Part shown: positions 8,119 to 17,611 of the stretch, one piece after another
How the letters are laid out: every line of letters starts with the position of its first letter
Numbering within the stretch: the first letter of the stretch is position 1
Assembly (NCBI RefSeq): GCF_025143365.1
Contig: NZ_JALXPE010000004.1
Coordinates: 30,355-94,354 of the forward strand
Source: Microbacterium sp. p3-SID336
GTDB lineage: Bacteria; Actinomycetota; Actinomycetes; Actinomycetales; Microbacteriaceae
Direction of reading: 5' to 3'
Length of the DNA: 64,000 nt
Notes under the pieces: model-generated
Told to the model about the DNA's origin: nothing
The model's input: the letters and a program-made list of their open reading frames with translations, nothing else
Databases searched by the model: none
Program-made: the position numbers and the translations under genes

Positions 8119-9660
8119 GTGGCAGTCATCGGCATCGTGCGGGAGCCTGCGGGCGAAGCACGGGTCTCGGCCACCCCGGCGACGGTCGCGTCGCTGCGGA
8201 AGCTGGGACACACGGTCAGGGTCGAGCGGGGAGCGGGCGCCGACGCGTCCTACCCCGACACCGAGTACGAGACGGCGGGGGCCGCGCTCACGGATCGCGC
8301 AGGGGCGTGGGGGAGCGAGATCGTGCTCGCCATCACCGCACCCGGCGCGGACGAGATCGCGCTGCTCGCGCCGGGGTCCACGCTGATCGCCCTGCTCTCG
8401 CCCGCGCTGCGGCCCGAGCTGCTGCAGGACCTGGCCGCTCGCGGAGTGACCGCGCTCGCGCTCGACGCCGTGCCGCGCATCTCGCGGGCGCAGTCGATGG
8501 ACGTGCTCAGCTCGATGGCCAACATCGCCGGATACCGCGCCGTCGTCGAGGCCGCGCACGAGTTCGGCCGCTTCTTCACGGGTCAGGTGACCGCGGCGGG
8601 CAAGGTCCCACCGGCGACCGTGCTGGTGGCGGGTGCCGGGGTCGCGGGGCTCGCGGCCATCGGCGCCGCGTCGAGCCTCGGCGCGATCGTGCGCGCGACC
8701 GACCCGCGCCCCGAGGTCGCCGACCAGGTCACGTCCATCGGCGGCACCTACCTTCCGGTTGACGTGGAGGTCGCGGCCTCCGCCGACGGCTACGCCAAGG
8801 CCACGAGCGCCGACTACGACCGCCGTGCGGCGGAGATCTACACCGAGCAGGCGGCCCAGGTCGACATCATCATCACCACCGCGCTCATCCCCGGCAGGGC
8901 AGCCCCGCGACTCATCACGGCGTCCGACGTCGCCCTCATGAAGCCGGGCAGCGTGATCGTCGACATGGCGGCGGGGCAGGGCGGCAACGTGGAGGGATCC
9001 GTCGCGGGCGAGCGCGTCGTCACGTCGAACGGCGTCGTCATCCTCGGCTACACCGACCTGGCGTCGCGACTGGCCACGCAGGCCTCCCAGCTGTACGGCA
9101 CGAACCTCGCGAACCTCGTGGCCCTGCTCACCCCGGGCAAGGACGGGGTGCTCGCGATCGACGAGGCCGACGTGGTGCAGCGCGCGGTCACCGTCGTCCG
9201 CGACGGCGAGGTGACGTGGCCGCCGCCCGCCGTGGCGGTGGCAGCCGCCCCGGCCTCCGGCCCTGCTGCTCCCGCAGCCGAGGCGCCGGCCCCGCCGAAG
9301 CACGTGTCCGCGGCGCGACGGGTGCTGCTGATCGTGGTCGGCATCGCCGCCCTCTTCGCGGTCAATGCGGTCGCGCCGCCGCCGCTGCCGCAGCACTTCA
9401 CGGTGCTCGTGCTCTCCGTCGTGATCGGGTTCTCCGTGATCGGCCGGGTGCATCACGCGCTGCACACCCCGCTCATGTCGGTGACCAACGCGATCTCGGG
9501 CGTCATCGTGGTGGGGGCGATGCTGCAGATCACCTCGCCCGTGCCCCTCGTGCAGGTGCTCGCCGCGATCGCGGTGCTGCTGGCGTCCATCAACATCTTC
9601 GGCGGCTTCGCGGTCACGCGTCGCATGCTCGCCATGTTCACGAAGGGCGGCCAGAAGTGA
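8119..9660 (+). CDS. pntA: NAD(P) transhydrogenase subunit alpha (fused alpha1+alpha2)
   Basis: A 513-residue membrane protein. The soluble domain I binds NAD(H): residues 1-370 contain [16 protein letters not shown], the [19 protein letters not shown] signature and the [15 protein letters not shown]ossmann loop. An alanine/proline linker is followed by four membrane segments (roughly residues 395-510), corresponding to domain II alpha. With PntB it couples hydride transfer between NADH and NADP+ to proton flow, supplying NADPH. Domain I and the membrane part are in one polypeptide as in E. coli, not split into PntAA/PntAB. It overlaps pntB by GTGA. Confidence 0.95.
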   Translation: MAVIGIVREPAGEARVSATPATVASLRKLGHTVRVERGAGADASYPDTEYETAGAALTDRAGAWGSEIVLAITAPGADEIALLAPGSTLIALLSPALRPELLQDLAARGVTALALDAVPRISRAQSMDVLSSMANIAGYRAVVEAAHEFGRFFTGQVTAAGKVPPATVLVAGAGVAGLAAIGAASSLGAIVRATDPRPEVADQVTSIGGTYLPVDVEVAASADGYAKATSADYDRRAAEIYTEQAAQVDIIITTALIPGRAAPRLITASDVALMKPGSVIVDMAAGQGGNVEGSVAGERVVTSNGVVILGYTDLASRLATQASQLYGTNLANLVALLTPGKDGVLAIDEADVVQRAVTVVRDGEVTWPPPAVAVAAAPASGPAAPAAEAPAPPKHVSAARRVLLIVVGIAALFAVNAVAPPPLPQHFTVLVLSVVIGFSVIGRVHHALHTPLMSVTNAISGVIVVGAMLQITSPVPLVQVLAAIAVLLASINIFGGFAVTRRMLAMFTKGGQK

Positions 9661-11054
9661 CCGTCGACGCGCTCGCCGGCGCGGCCTACATCGTCGCCGC
9701 GCTGCTGTTCATCCTCAGTCTCACCGGTCTCAGCCGGCACGAGTCCGCCCGCGCCGGTGTGATCTACGGCATCTCCGGCATGACCCTGGCGCTGCTCGCC
9801 ACCGCGGGCCTGACGATCGCGGGCGCCTGGAGCACCGGCGCCTTCCTGGGCCTCGGGCTGCTCGTCGTCGCCGTGCTCCTCGGCGCCGCGATCGGGCTGT
9901 GGCGGGCCAGGGTCGTGGAGATGACGGGCATGCCGGAGCTGATCGCCCTGCTGCACAGCTTCGTGGGTCTGGCCGCCGTGCTCGTCGGGTGGAACGGCTA
10001 TCTCGCTCACCCCGCGCTCGCCCCGGAGCTGGTCGGCATCCACAATGCCGAGATCTTCATCGGCATCTTCATCGGCGGCGTCACGTTCACCGGCTCCATC
10101 GTCGCGTTCCTGAAGCTCTCGGCGCGCATCTCCTCGAGGCCGCTCATGCTGCCGGGGAAGAACGCCCTGAACGTCGGCGCGGTCCTCGCGTTCGTGGCCC
10201 TCACCGTGTGGTTCGTCGCCGACCAGCAGCTGTGGCTGCTCATCGCGGTCACCGTGTTGTCCTTCGCGCTCGGCTGGCACCTCGTCGCCTCGATCGGCGG
10301 CGGCGACATGCCGGTGGTCGTCTCGATGCTGAACAGCTACTCGGGATGGGCGGCCGCCGCGGCCGGCTTCCTGCTGAACAACGACCTGCTGATCGTCACC
10401 GGGGCGCTGGTCGGCTCGTCGGGCGCGTACCTCTCCTATGTCATGTGCAAGGCCATGAACCGGTCGTTCCTGTCGGTCATCGCCGGCGGCTTCGGCATCG
10501 CGGCCCCGAGCGCCGACGACGCCGACCACGGCGAGCACCGCGAGGTCACCGCCGAGGGCGCCGCCGAGCTGCTCTCCGCCGCGCGCAGCGTGGTGATCAC
10601 CCCGGGCTACGGCATGGCGGTCGCGCAGGCGCAGTACCCGGTCGCCGACCTCGTGCGCCGGCTGCGCGAGCGCGGGGTGGACGTGCGCTTCGGCATCCAC
10701 CCCGTCGCCGGCCGACTGCCGGGGCACATGAACGTGCTGCTCGCCGAGGCCAAGGTGCCGTACGACATCGTGCTGAGCATGGAGGAGATCAACGACGACC
10801 TCGCGGCGACCTCCGTCGTGCTCGTGATCGGCGCGAACGACACCGTGAACCCGGCCGCCGCCGAGGACCCGGGGAGCCCCATCGCGGGCATGCCCGTGCT
10901 GCGCGTGTGGGAGGCGGAGAACGTGATCGTGTTCAAGCGCTCCATGGCCGCCGGGTACGCGGGCGTGCAGAACCCGCTGTTCTTCCGGGAGAACGCGTCG
11001 ATGCTGTTCGGCGACGCGAAGCAGCGCGTGGAGGACATCATCGCGGCGCTGTGA
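9657..11054 (+). CDS. pntB: NAD(P) transhydrogenase subunit beta
   Basis: A 465-residue partner of PntA. Eight or nine membrane segments occupy residues 1-255. The NADP(H)-binding domain III follows, with [55 protein letters not shown] and the [10 protein letters not shown] segment that closes over NADP. GTG at 9657 lies in the pntA stop codon. A 12-bp perfect inverted repeat just after the stop probably ends the operon. All expected motifs are intact. Confidence 0.95.
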   Translation: MTVDALAGAAYIVAALLFILSLTGLSRHESARAGVIYGISGMTLALLATAGLTIAGAWSTGAFLGLGLLVVAVLLGAAIGLWRARVVEMTGMPELIALLHSFVGLAAVLVGWNGYLAHPALAPELVGIHNAEIFIGIFIGGVTFTGSIVAFLKLSARISSRPLMLPGKNALNVGAVLAFVALTVWFVADQQLWLLIAVTVLSFALGWHLVASIGGGDMPVVVSMLNSYSGWAAAAAGFLLNNDLLIVTGALVGSSGAYLSYVMCKAMNRSFLSVIAGGFGIAAPSADDADHGEHREVTAEGAAELLSAARSVVITPGYGMAVAQAQYPVADLVRRLRERGVDVRFGIHPVAGRLPGHMNVLLAEAKVPYDIVLSMEEINDDLAATSVVLVIGANDTVNPAAAEDPGSPIAGMPVLRVWEAENVIVFKRSMAAGYAGVQNPLFFRENASMLFGDAKQRVEDIIAAL

Positions 11055-11069
11055 CGGCTCCACCCCCCT

Positions 11070-11115
11070 CCACCCCGGTCCGTCCGCGCAGGTTTCTGCG
11101 GCAGGACCGGGGTGG
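11070..11115 (+). terminator. Hairpin after pntAB
   Basis: CCACCCCGGTCC (11070-11081) and GGACCGGGGTGG (11104-11115) are a perfect 12-bp inverted repeat. A nested CGCAG/CTGCG stem lies in the loop. There is no T tract, as is common for actinobacterial terminators. It sits between pntB and the leaderless putA promoter. Confidence 0.6.
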
Positions 11116-11142
11116 GCCCGTGCCAGGAGAGGACTCCGGATC

Positions 11143-11155
11143 TAGGGTGAGCATC
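11143..11155 (+). promoter_or_regulatory. Leaderless -10 box TAGGGT of putA
   Basis: TAGGGT at 11143-11148 is followed by seven bases and the ATG at 11156. Confidence 0.55.
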
Positions 11156-14100
11156 ATGGCAGCCCCCTCTCTCGCCGACAGCGCCGTCGAACTCGCGCGC
11201 CGGTGGGCGGTCGAAGCCGCCGCGGCCGAGGTCGATCCGTCCGCCGCGCGGCTCGCCGGCGTGCTCCGCGACGCGAACGGGCTTCCCTTCACGCTCGGCT
11301 TCGTGGACGGCGTCATGCGCCCGGAGAGCCTGACCGCGGCCGCCGCCCAGCTGCACCGGATCGCGCCGATCGTGCCCGACTTCCTGCCGTGGTACCTGCG
11401 CTCCGCCGTGCGCCTCGGCGGCGGGATGGCACCCGTCCTGCCCGCCCCCGTCGTGCCGATCGCGCGGCGGGCGCTGCGCGAGATGGTGGGGCATCTCGTG
11501 GTGGACGCGCGGCCGGCCAAGCTCGGTCCCGCGATCGCACGGCTGCGCGAATCCGGCGCTCGGCTCAACCTCAACCTGCTGGGCGAGGCGGTGCTCGGCG
11601 AGGCGGAGGCGGCGCGCCGCCTCGACGGCATCCATGAGCTGATCCGCCGTCCTGACGTGGACTACGTGTCGGTGAAGGTGTCGGCCATCGTGAGCCGCAT
11701 CTCGATGTGGGGTTTCGACGAGGTCGTGGATCGCGTGGTCGAGCGCCTCCTGCCCCTGTACGTGACGGCGGCGGGCGACCGCACCTTCATCAACCTCGAC
11801 ATGGAGGAGTACCGCGACCTCGACCTCACGATCGCGGTGTTCACGCGGCTGCTGGAAGACCCTCGGCTCACCGGGCTGGAGGCCGGCATCGTGCTGCAGG
11901 CGTACCTCCCGGACGCGCTCCCGGCACTGCAGGAGCTCACCGCGTGGGCGCAGGACCGCGTCGCACACGGCGGCGCCCGCATCAAGGTGCGGCTCGTGAA
12001 GGGCGCGAACCTCGCGATGGAGCACGTCGAGGCGCGGCTGCACGGCTGGACCCCGGCGACCTACGACACCAAGCTCGACACGGACGCCAACTATCTGCGC
12101 TGCCTGGACTGGGCGCTCACCCCCGAGCGCACCGGCGCCGTGAAACTGGGCGTCGCCGGACACAACCTCTTCGGCATCGCCTACGCGTGGCTGCTGGCGG
12201 GCGAGCGCGGGGTGCGCGACCACGTCGAGTTCGAGATGCTGCTGGGCATGGCGCAGGGCCAGGTGCGGGCGGTCTCCCGCGAGGTCGGCCCCGTGCTGCT
12301 GTACGTGCCCGTCGTGGCCCCCGCGGAGTTCGACGTGGCGATCAGCTACCTCGTGCGGCGCCTGGAGGAGAACGCCTCCCCGGACAACTTCCTCTCCGCC
12401 GCGTTCCAGCTCCATGACGACGAGACGCTGTTCGCGCGCGAACGCGACCGCTTCCTCGACGCGCTCGACCGCTCGACCGACGCCACGCTGCGCCGCGGGC
12501 CACGGCGGACGCAGGACCGCACGGCGCCCGTGCACGAGTCGGTGCGGCCCACCCCGGTGGCCCCGGTGGACGAGACCGAGCTCACGAAGGCCGTGCTGGG
12601 CATCGCCCGCGGCTCCGACGGGGCCGACACCGGGGCCTTCCTGGAGACGGCCGTGTATGCGGCGCGCGAGCGGGGCGAGGACACCGGGGGTGCCCCGGGC
12701 TTCGCGAACACCCCCGACACGGACCCCGCGCTGCCCGCGAACCGCGACTGGGCCCGCGAGGTGCGCGCACGCCTGACGGCCGCGACCGTGGGCGAGGCCG
12801 CGCTCGCGGCCGCCCGCATCGACGAGTCCGCGGCGCTCGACCGCGTGGTGGAGGGCGTGCAGGAGGCGGCGACCGCGTGGGGCGCCCGGCCGGCGGCGGA
12901 GCGCTCCGAGGTGCTGCTGCGAGCCGCGGCGGCGCTGGAGTCGCGCCGCGCCGAGCTGATCGAGGTCGCGGCCGCGGAGACCGGCAAGGTGTTCGCGGAG
13001 GCGGACGTCGAGGTGAGCGAGGCCGTGGACTTCGCCCGGTACTACGCCGCCACCTGCCGCGAGCTCGATGCGATCTCCGGGGCGGTGTTCGTCCCGGCCA
13101 GGGTGACGGTGGTCGCGCCGCCGTGGAACTTCCCCCTCGCGATCCCCGCGGGCGGGGTGCTGGCCGCGCTCGCCGCGGGTTCCGGCGTGGTGCTCAAGCC
13201 CGCGCCGCAGGCCCGGCGCTGCGCCGCCGCAGTGGCCGAGGCGCTGTGGGAGGGCGGTGTGCCCCGCGATGTGCTGGCGCTGATCGACATCGAGGAGGAC
13301 GAGCTCGGTCGCGCCCTGATCACGAATCCGGCGGTGGACCGGGTGATCCTCACCGGCTCGTGGGAGACCGCGGCGCTGTTCCGCTCCTGGCGCCCCGATC
13401 TGCCGCTGCTGGCCGAGACGAGCGGCAAGAACGCGATGATCGTCACGCCGTCGGCCGACCTGGACCTCGCCGTGGGCGACCTCGTGAAGAGCGCGTTCGG
13501 TCATGCGGGGCAGAAGTGCTCGGCGGCCTCCCTCGCGATCCTGGTGGGACCGGTCGGCCGGTCGCAGCGGTTCGCACGGCAGCTCGCCGATGCCGTCCGG
13601 TCGCTGCGCGTGGGCTGGCCCACGGATCCGCAGGCCGAGGTCGGTCCGGTGATCGAACCGCCCCGCGGCAAGCTGGCGTGGGCGCTGGGCGAGCTGGAGG
13701 GCGACGAGCGGTGGCTGATCGAGCCCGCACTCGTGGAGGGCGATGCCACCGGACGGCTGTGGCGGCCGGGGGTGCGCGTCGGCGTGCAGCCGGGGTCGCG
13801 GTTCCACACCGAGGAGTTCTTCGGCCCCGTGCTCGGCGTGATGCACGCGCCGACGCTGGCCCGGGCCGTGGAGCTTCAGAACGCGGTCGCCTACGGTCTC
13901 ACGGCGGGGCTCCACACGCAGGACCCCGACGATCTCGCGCTGTGGCTCGACAGGGTCCAGGCGGGCAACCTCTACGTCAACCGCGGCACCACCGGCGCGA
14001 TCGTGCAGCGGCAGCCCTTCGGCGGGTGGAAGCGGTCGTCGGTGGGTCCCGGCGCGAAGCCGGGCGGGCCGAACCATCTGATCGGCCTGGGCACCTGGCG

Positions 14101-14785
14101 CTCACGGCACAGCGGCGCCGCCTCCAGCACGCTGCACCTGCGCGGCCTCGACTCCCGCATCACCGCGCTGATCGAGTCGGCGCAGCCCTCGCTGGCGTAC
14201 GAGGAGTTCGAGTGGCTGCGCCGCTCCGCGCTGTCGGACGCGCTGGCGTGGGACCGGGAGTTCGGACGGGTGCGCGACGTGTCGCAGCTGGAGGTGGAGC
14301 GCAACCTGTTCCGCTATCGCCCTGTACCTGTGGAGATCAGGGCGACGGAGGATGCGGCGCTGCAGGACGTGCTGCGGGTGGTGCTCGCCGGGGTGCGCGC
14401 GGGGGCGGACTTCGTGCTGTCGACCCCGGTGGGGCTGCCCGCGGAGGTGCGGCGGGCCCTGGGCGACCTGGGGGCCGTGGTGTTCCTGGAGTCGGACGAC
14501 GAGTGGATGCAGCGGATGCTGCGGGCGCAGGAGGCTGCGGCGGACGGTGCGGCAGCGGGCTCGCGTCACGACCGGGTGCGGCTGGTGGGCGGCCGGGCGG
14601 CCGTGGCGCGTACGCACGCGGAGCTGGCCGCGGCTTCGGGCGGCGACCCGGACCTCGCGGTGTACGACGCGGAGGCGACGGCGGCCGCCCGCATCGAGCT
14701 GCTGCCGTTCGTGCACGAGCAGTCGATCTCGATCACCGCGCACCGCTACGGCAACCCGGACCCGTGGAGTGCCGGGGTCATCTGA
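11156..14785 (+). CDS. putA: Bifunctional proline dehydrogenase / glutamate-semialdehyde dehydrogenase
   Basis: A 1209-residue fusion that oxidises proline to P5C (FAD domain) and then to glutamate (NAD aldehyde dehydrogenase domain). The PRODH barrel spans roughly residues 80-440, with RLVKGANLAMEHVEARLHGW and a DTDANYLRCLDWAL motif. A low-complexity linker with much Pro/Asp follows (about 450-560). The ALDH domain holds LAETSGKN with general base Glu754 and GHAGQKCSAAS with nucleophile Cys788. The C-terminal 200 residues are a further domain. There is no N-terminal DNA-binding ribbon-helix-helix, so it is not an autorepressor like enteric PutA. Transcribed alone from a leaderless promoter. 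Confidence 0.94.
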   Translation: MAAPSLADSAVELARRWAVEAAAAEVDPSAARLAGVLRDANGLPFTLGFVDGVMRPESLTAAAAQLHRIAPIVPDFLPWYLRSAVRLGGGMAPVLPAPVVPIARRALREMVGHLVVDARPAKLGPAIARLRESGARLNLNLLGEAVLGEAEAARRLDGIHELIRRPDVDYVSVKVSAIVSRISMWGFDEVVDRVVERLLPLYVTAAGDRTFINLDMEEYRDLDLTIAVFTRLLEDPRLTGLEAGIVLQAYLPDALPALQELTAWAQDRVAHGGARIKVRLVKGANLAMEHVEARLHGWTPATYDTKLDTDANYLRCLDWALTPERTGAVKLGVAGHNLFGIAYAWLLAGERGVRDHVEFEMLLGMAQGQVRAVSREVGPVLLYVPVVAPAEFDVAISYLVRRLEENASPDNFLSAAFQLHDDETLFARERDRFLDALDRSTDATLRRGPRRTQDRTAPVHESVRPTPVAPVDETELTKAVLGIARGSDGADTGAFLETAVYAARERGEDTGGAPGFANTPDTDPALPANRDWAREVRARLTAATVGEAALAAARIDESAALDRVVEGVQEAATAWGARPAAERSEVLLRAAAALESRRAELIEVAAAETGKVFAEADVEVSEAVDFARYYAATCRELDAISGAVFVPARVTVVAPPWNFPLAIPAGGVLAALAAGSGVVLKPAPQARRCAAAVAEALWEGGVPRDVLALIDIEEDELGRALITNPAVDRVILTGSWETAALFRSWRPDLPLLAETSGKNAMIVTPSADLDLAVGDLVKSAFGHAGQKCSAASLAILVGPVGRSQRFARQLADAVRSLRVGWPTDPQAEVGPVIEPPRGKLAWALGELEGDERWLIEPALVEGDATGRLWRPGVRVGVQPGSRFHTEEFFGPVLGVMHAPTLARAVELQNAVAYGLTAGLHTQDPDDLALWLDRVQAGNLYVNRGTTGAIVQRQPFGGWKRSSVGPGAKPGGPNHLIGLGTWRSRHSGAASSTLHLRGLDSRITALIESAQPSLAYEEFEWLRRSALSDALAWDREFGRVRDVSQLEVERNLFRYRPVPVEIRATEDAALQDVLRVVLAGVRAGADFVLSTPVGLPAEVRRALGDLGAVVFLESDDEWMQRMLRAQEAAADGAAAGSRHDRVRLVGGRAAVARTHAELAAASGGDPDLAVYDAEATAAARIELLPFVHEQSISITAHRYGNPDPWSAGVI

Positions 14786-14832
14786 CCGCATGCATGCCTC
14801 GCGGCGCACCGCGGATCTCGTCCGGGTGAAGG

Positions 14833-14894
14833 TGTAAAAGATTCTTGACATCGCACGGTGGATCGACTTACTGTCGTGTCAAGAATCTTTTACA
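14833..14894. promoter_or_regulatory. Perfect 18-bp inverted repeat around a sigma-70 promoter
   Basis: Arms at 14833-14850 (TGTAAAAGATTCTTGACA) and 14877-14894 match perfectly as reverse complements across a 26-bp spacer. The left arm ends in the -35 hexamer TTGACA (14845-14850). TACTGT (14869-14874) lies 18 bp further as the -10, and the right arm covers the transcription start. A dimer or tetramer bound to both arms would block the promoter. The XRE regulator encoded at 15343 is the obvious candidate. The stretch is AT-rich against its surroundings. Confidence 0.75.
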
Positions 14895-14908
14895 TCACGG
14901 AGGACGTC

Positions 14909-15343
14909 ATGGTCTACGAGGAACGCAATGTCTGGGCGGGGCTCATCGTCAGCCCGATCGTCCTGGTCGTGTACATCGTGCTCGTGCTGCAGCAGGCCGA
15001 CGGCGGGCCCCTGACCGCGGTCGACTGGTTCCCGCTCATGCTCTGGTCCATCGGCGGCGGCATCGTCGCCACGATCCTCCTGAGCATCGGGTGGGGCATC
15101 GTCGCGGGCATGCGGGAGCCGGACGGCGTCGGCCGCTCCGACATCCGCGACCGCGACATCGGGCGCATGGGCGCCAGGGTCGAGCAGGCCTTCGTGGCGA
15201 TCGCCGGGCTCGGCGTGATCGTGCTGTGCGGCGTCGGCGCCGACGTGTTCTGGATCGCGAACACCATGTACCTCGGGTTCGCGGTGGCGGCCCTCGTCGG
15301 CGGCATCGCCCGCGCCATCGCCTACCGCCGAGGACTGGTCTGA
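14909..15343 (+). CDS. Four-helix membrane protein paired with an XRE regulator
   Basis: 144 residues with four hydrophobic segments, at about 10-32, 43-70, 90-112 and 117-137, and a charged cytoplasmic loop (MREPDGVGRSDIRDRD) between the second and third. A good ribosome site, GGAGG, precedes the ATG. It is the first gene after a promoter framed by an 18-bp inverted repeat and overlaps the XRE gene by one base. Small membrane protein/XRE pairs of this kind are widespread but mostly uncharacterised; the membrane partner may sense something or modulate the regulator. Confidence 0.75.
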   Translation: MVYEERNVWAGLIVSPIVLVVYIVLVLQQADGGPLTAVDWFPLMLWSIGGGIVATILLSIGWGIVAGMREPDGVGRSDIRDRDIGRMGARVEQAFVAIAGLGVIVLCGVGADVFWIANTMYLGFAVAALVGGIARAIAYRRGLV

Positions 15344-15573
15344 TGGTCAAGCCCACCCTCGTCGCCAACACCATCCGCGTCCACAGGGAGCGCGCGGGGC
15401 TGACCCAGGCGGAGCTCGCCCGCACGATCGGCGTGACCAGGCAGACCCTCATCGCGATCGAGCAGCAGAGGTACTCGCCGACACTCGAGCTCGCGTTCCA
15501 GATCGCCCGCGCCTTCGGGGTCGGGCTCGACGACCTGTTCACGTATCCCACCGACACCGGAGGTGCCTCATGA
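15343..15573 (+). CDS. XRE family helix-turn-helix regulator (YgzD/YozG-like)
   Basis: A 76-residue protein that is almost only a Cro/CI helix-turn-helix: ERAGLTQAELARTIGVTRQT, then IEQQRYSPTLELAFQIARAFG. Its ATG overlaps the stop of the membrane protein (TGATG) and its stop overlaps the next gene (ATGA), so one transcript encodes all three. The perfect inverted repeat at 14833-14894 is its likely autoregulatory site (inference from position only). Confidence 0.88.
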   Translation: MVKPTLVANTIRVHRERAGLTQAELARTIGVTRQTLIAIEQQRYSPTLELAFQIARAFGVGLDDLFTYPTDTGGAS

Positions 15574-16562
15574 CCGCGACCATGGCCGCCTGGCGCCGCG
15601 AGACCTACGGCCCTGCCGAGGGCGTGACGCGCGAGCGGCTGCCGTTGCCCGAGCCGCACCACGGCGAGGTCCTGCTGCGCGTGCAGGCCACGGGGCTCAA
15701 CGCGGGGGACGTGCGACTGCTGCTCGGGGACCCGCTGCTGGTGCGTCCGGCCTTCGGGCTCACCCGGCCGAAGCACCCCGTGCGGGGGATGGAGGTCGCG
15801 GGCACCGTGGTCGGCATCGGGCCGGACGTGGTCGGGGTCGAGCTCGACGAGCACGTGGTGGGCGAGCTCGTGGGCGGCGGCGGGCTCGCCGAGTACGTGC
15901 GGGTGCCCGCCGCCCGCCTGGTGCCGATCCCGCCCGGGGTCTTCGCCGAGGCCGCCGCCGTGCTGCCCGTGGCCGGCGGCACCGCGTGGCAGGCGCTCGA
16001 TCGCGCCGGCGTCGGCCTGCACGGCGGCGCCCCGCGGGTCCTGGTGATCGGGGCCTCCGGCGGCGTCGGCACCTTCGCGGTGCAGCTCGCCGCCCTCCGC
16101 GGGGCCGAGGTGTGGGCGTCGTGCCGGGCGCGGAACGCCGCCCTGGTCGAGCGCCTGGGGGCCGTGCGCACGCTCGACCACCGCGAGGAGCCGCTGCGCG
16201 CGCTGCCCGCCGGCACCTTCGACGCGATCGTCGACGTCGCGGGCGGCATCCCGCTGCGGGAGTTGCAGCGCCTCGTCGTGCCGCACGGCCGGGTCGTACT
16301 GGTCACCGGTGACGGCGGGCACGTGCTGGGGCCGATCCCGCGGATGCTGCGTGCGGTCGTGCTGTCGCTCGGGTCGCGCCGGATCCTGCCGCTCGCGGCG
16401 ACGCCCCGCCCGGAGATCCTGGCGAAGCTGCTCGAACTCGTCGACGACGGCCGCCTGGTCCCCGTCATCGAGCGCTCCTACGCGTTCGACGAGGCCGGAG
16501 CGGCGCTGGCGCACCTGGAGGAGGGCCACACGGTCGGCAAGCTCGTCGTCCGCGGCACCTGA
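15570..16562 (+). CDS. Zinc-free MDR alcohol dehydrogenase / quinone oxidoreductase-like protein
   Basis: A 330-residue medium-chain reductase. The GroES-like half contains VQATGLNAGDVRLL and GMEVAGTVVGIG, and the NADPH half has VLVIGASGGVGTFAVQLAALRGAEVWA. The cysteines of structural zinc are absent, placing it with NADPH:quinone/enone reductases (QOR, reticulon-4-interacting-like). It is the last gene of the inverted-repeat-controlled operon, so its expression would follow the XRE regulator. Substrate unknown; detoxification of enones or quinones is the family norm. Confidence 0.85.
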   Translation: MTATMAAWRRETYGPAEGVTRERLPLPEPHHGEVLLRVQATGLNAGDVRLLLGDPLLVRPAFGLTRPKHPVRGMEVAGTVVGIGPDVVGVELDEHVVGELVGGGGLAEYVRVPAARLVPIPPGVFAEAAAVLPVAGGTAWQALDRAGVGLHGGAPRVLVIGASGGVGTFAVQLAALRGAEVWASCRARNAALVERLGAVRTLDHREEPLRALPAGTFDAIVDVAGGIPLRELQRLVVPHGRVVLVTGDGGHVLGPIPRMLRAVVLSLGSRRILPLAATPRPEILAKLLELVDDGRLVPVIERSYAFDEAGAALAHLEEGHTVGKLVVRGT

Positions 16563-16732
16563 GGCCGTCCGCCGCGCGAGTCGCGGATCTGGCGGCGTCC
16601 AGGCGCGGATGACACAATGGACTCCGGCGTGCCCGAGTCGCATCTTCCCCTCCGCCTCTTCCGAGCAGGGGGTCGAAGGACCGCCGGGCCCCTGGACAGC
16701 GTCCGCCGCGCCCGTTCACACGAGGAGCATCC

Positions 16733-17611
16733 ATGTCGACGCCGGAGACCGCCGTCACCGCCGCCCCCGCGCGCACCGCGCACCGCCGCCACTACCTGAT
16801 GTGCCGCCCCGAGCACTTCACGGTGAACTACTCCATCAATCCGTGGATGGAGCCGTCGCGGCCGACCGACACCGCCAACGCCGTCGCGCAGTGGCAGAAG
16901 CTGTACGACCTGTACGTCGAGCTCGGCCACGAGGTCGAGCTCATCGACCCGCTGCCCGGCTACCCCGACATGGTCTACACGGCCAACGGCGGCTTCCTGA
17001 TCGACGGCCGCGCCTACGTGCCCGAGTTCCGTTTCGTGGAGCGTCAGGGCGAGGCACCGGCGTTCGCCGACTGGTTCCGCGCCGCGGGCTACGACACGGT
17101 GATGCCGAAGGAGGTCAACGAGGGCGAAGGCGACTTCCTGCTCGTCGGCGACGTGATCCTCGCCGGCACCGGCTTCCGCTCCACCGGCGACAGCCACCGG
17201 GAGGTCGGCGAGGTGTTCGGACGCGAGGTCGTCTCGCTCAACCTCACCGACCCCCGCTTCTACCACCTCGACACCGCGATCGCCGTGCTCGACCCCGTGC
17301 AGGGCGTGGAGAACGGCGGCCCGGAGCGCGCGAACATCGCGTACCTCCCCGGCGCCTTCGACGACGCCAGCCGTGCCGAGCTGGAGAAGCGGTTCCCCGA
17401 CGCGATCCTGGTCTCCGACGAGGACGGCGCGGTGTTCGGCCTGAACTCCTCCAGCGACGGCTACAACGTGATCATCTCCCCGCGCGCGAAGGGCTTCGAG
17501 CAGCAGCTCCGCGAGCGCGGCTACAACCCGATCACGGTCGACCTGTCCGAGCTGCTGCTCGGCGGCGGCGGCATCAAGTGCTGCACGCTCGAACTGCGCG
17601 GTGCGCAGTGA
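16733..17611 (+). CDS. Dimethylargininase / arginine-modifying amidinotransferase-fold hydrolase
   Basis: A 292-residue pentein-fold hydrolase. Substrate-guanidine contacts are seen in DMVYTANGG and NEGEGDFLL, the catalytic His178 in RFYHLDTAIAVL, and the nucleophilic Cys283 or Cys284 in GGGGIKCCTLE. Family members turn methylarginines or arginine into citrulline, or arginine directly into ornithine plus ammonia (ArgZ/AgrE type). Here the gene overlaps rocD by GTGA, and RocD consumes ornithine, so an ornithine-producing reaction would make better sense than a citrulline-producing one. The exact activity cannot be read from sequence. Confidence 0.82.
   Translation: MSTPETAVTAAPARTAHRRHYLMCRPEHFTVNYSINPWMEPSRPTDTANAVAQWQKLYDLYVELGHEVELIDPLPGYPDMVYTANGGFLIDGRAYVPEFRFVERQGEAPAFADWFRAAGYDTVMPKEVNEGEGDFLLVGDVILAGTGFRSTGDSHREVGEVFGREVVSLNLTDPRFYHLDTAIAVLDPVQGVENGGPERANIAYLPGAFDDASRAELEKRFPDAILVSDEDGAVFGLNSSSDGYNVIISPRAKGFEQQLRERGYNPITVDLSELLLGGGGIKCCTLELRGAQ

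Noticed and set aside
14909..15573. Toxin-antitoxin pair
   Set aside because: The partner of the XRE protein is a 144-residue four-helix membrane protein, not a toxin-like protein, and the operon continues into a metabolic reductase.
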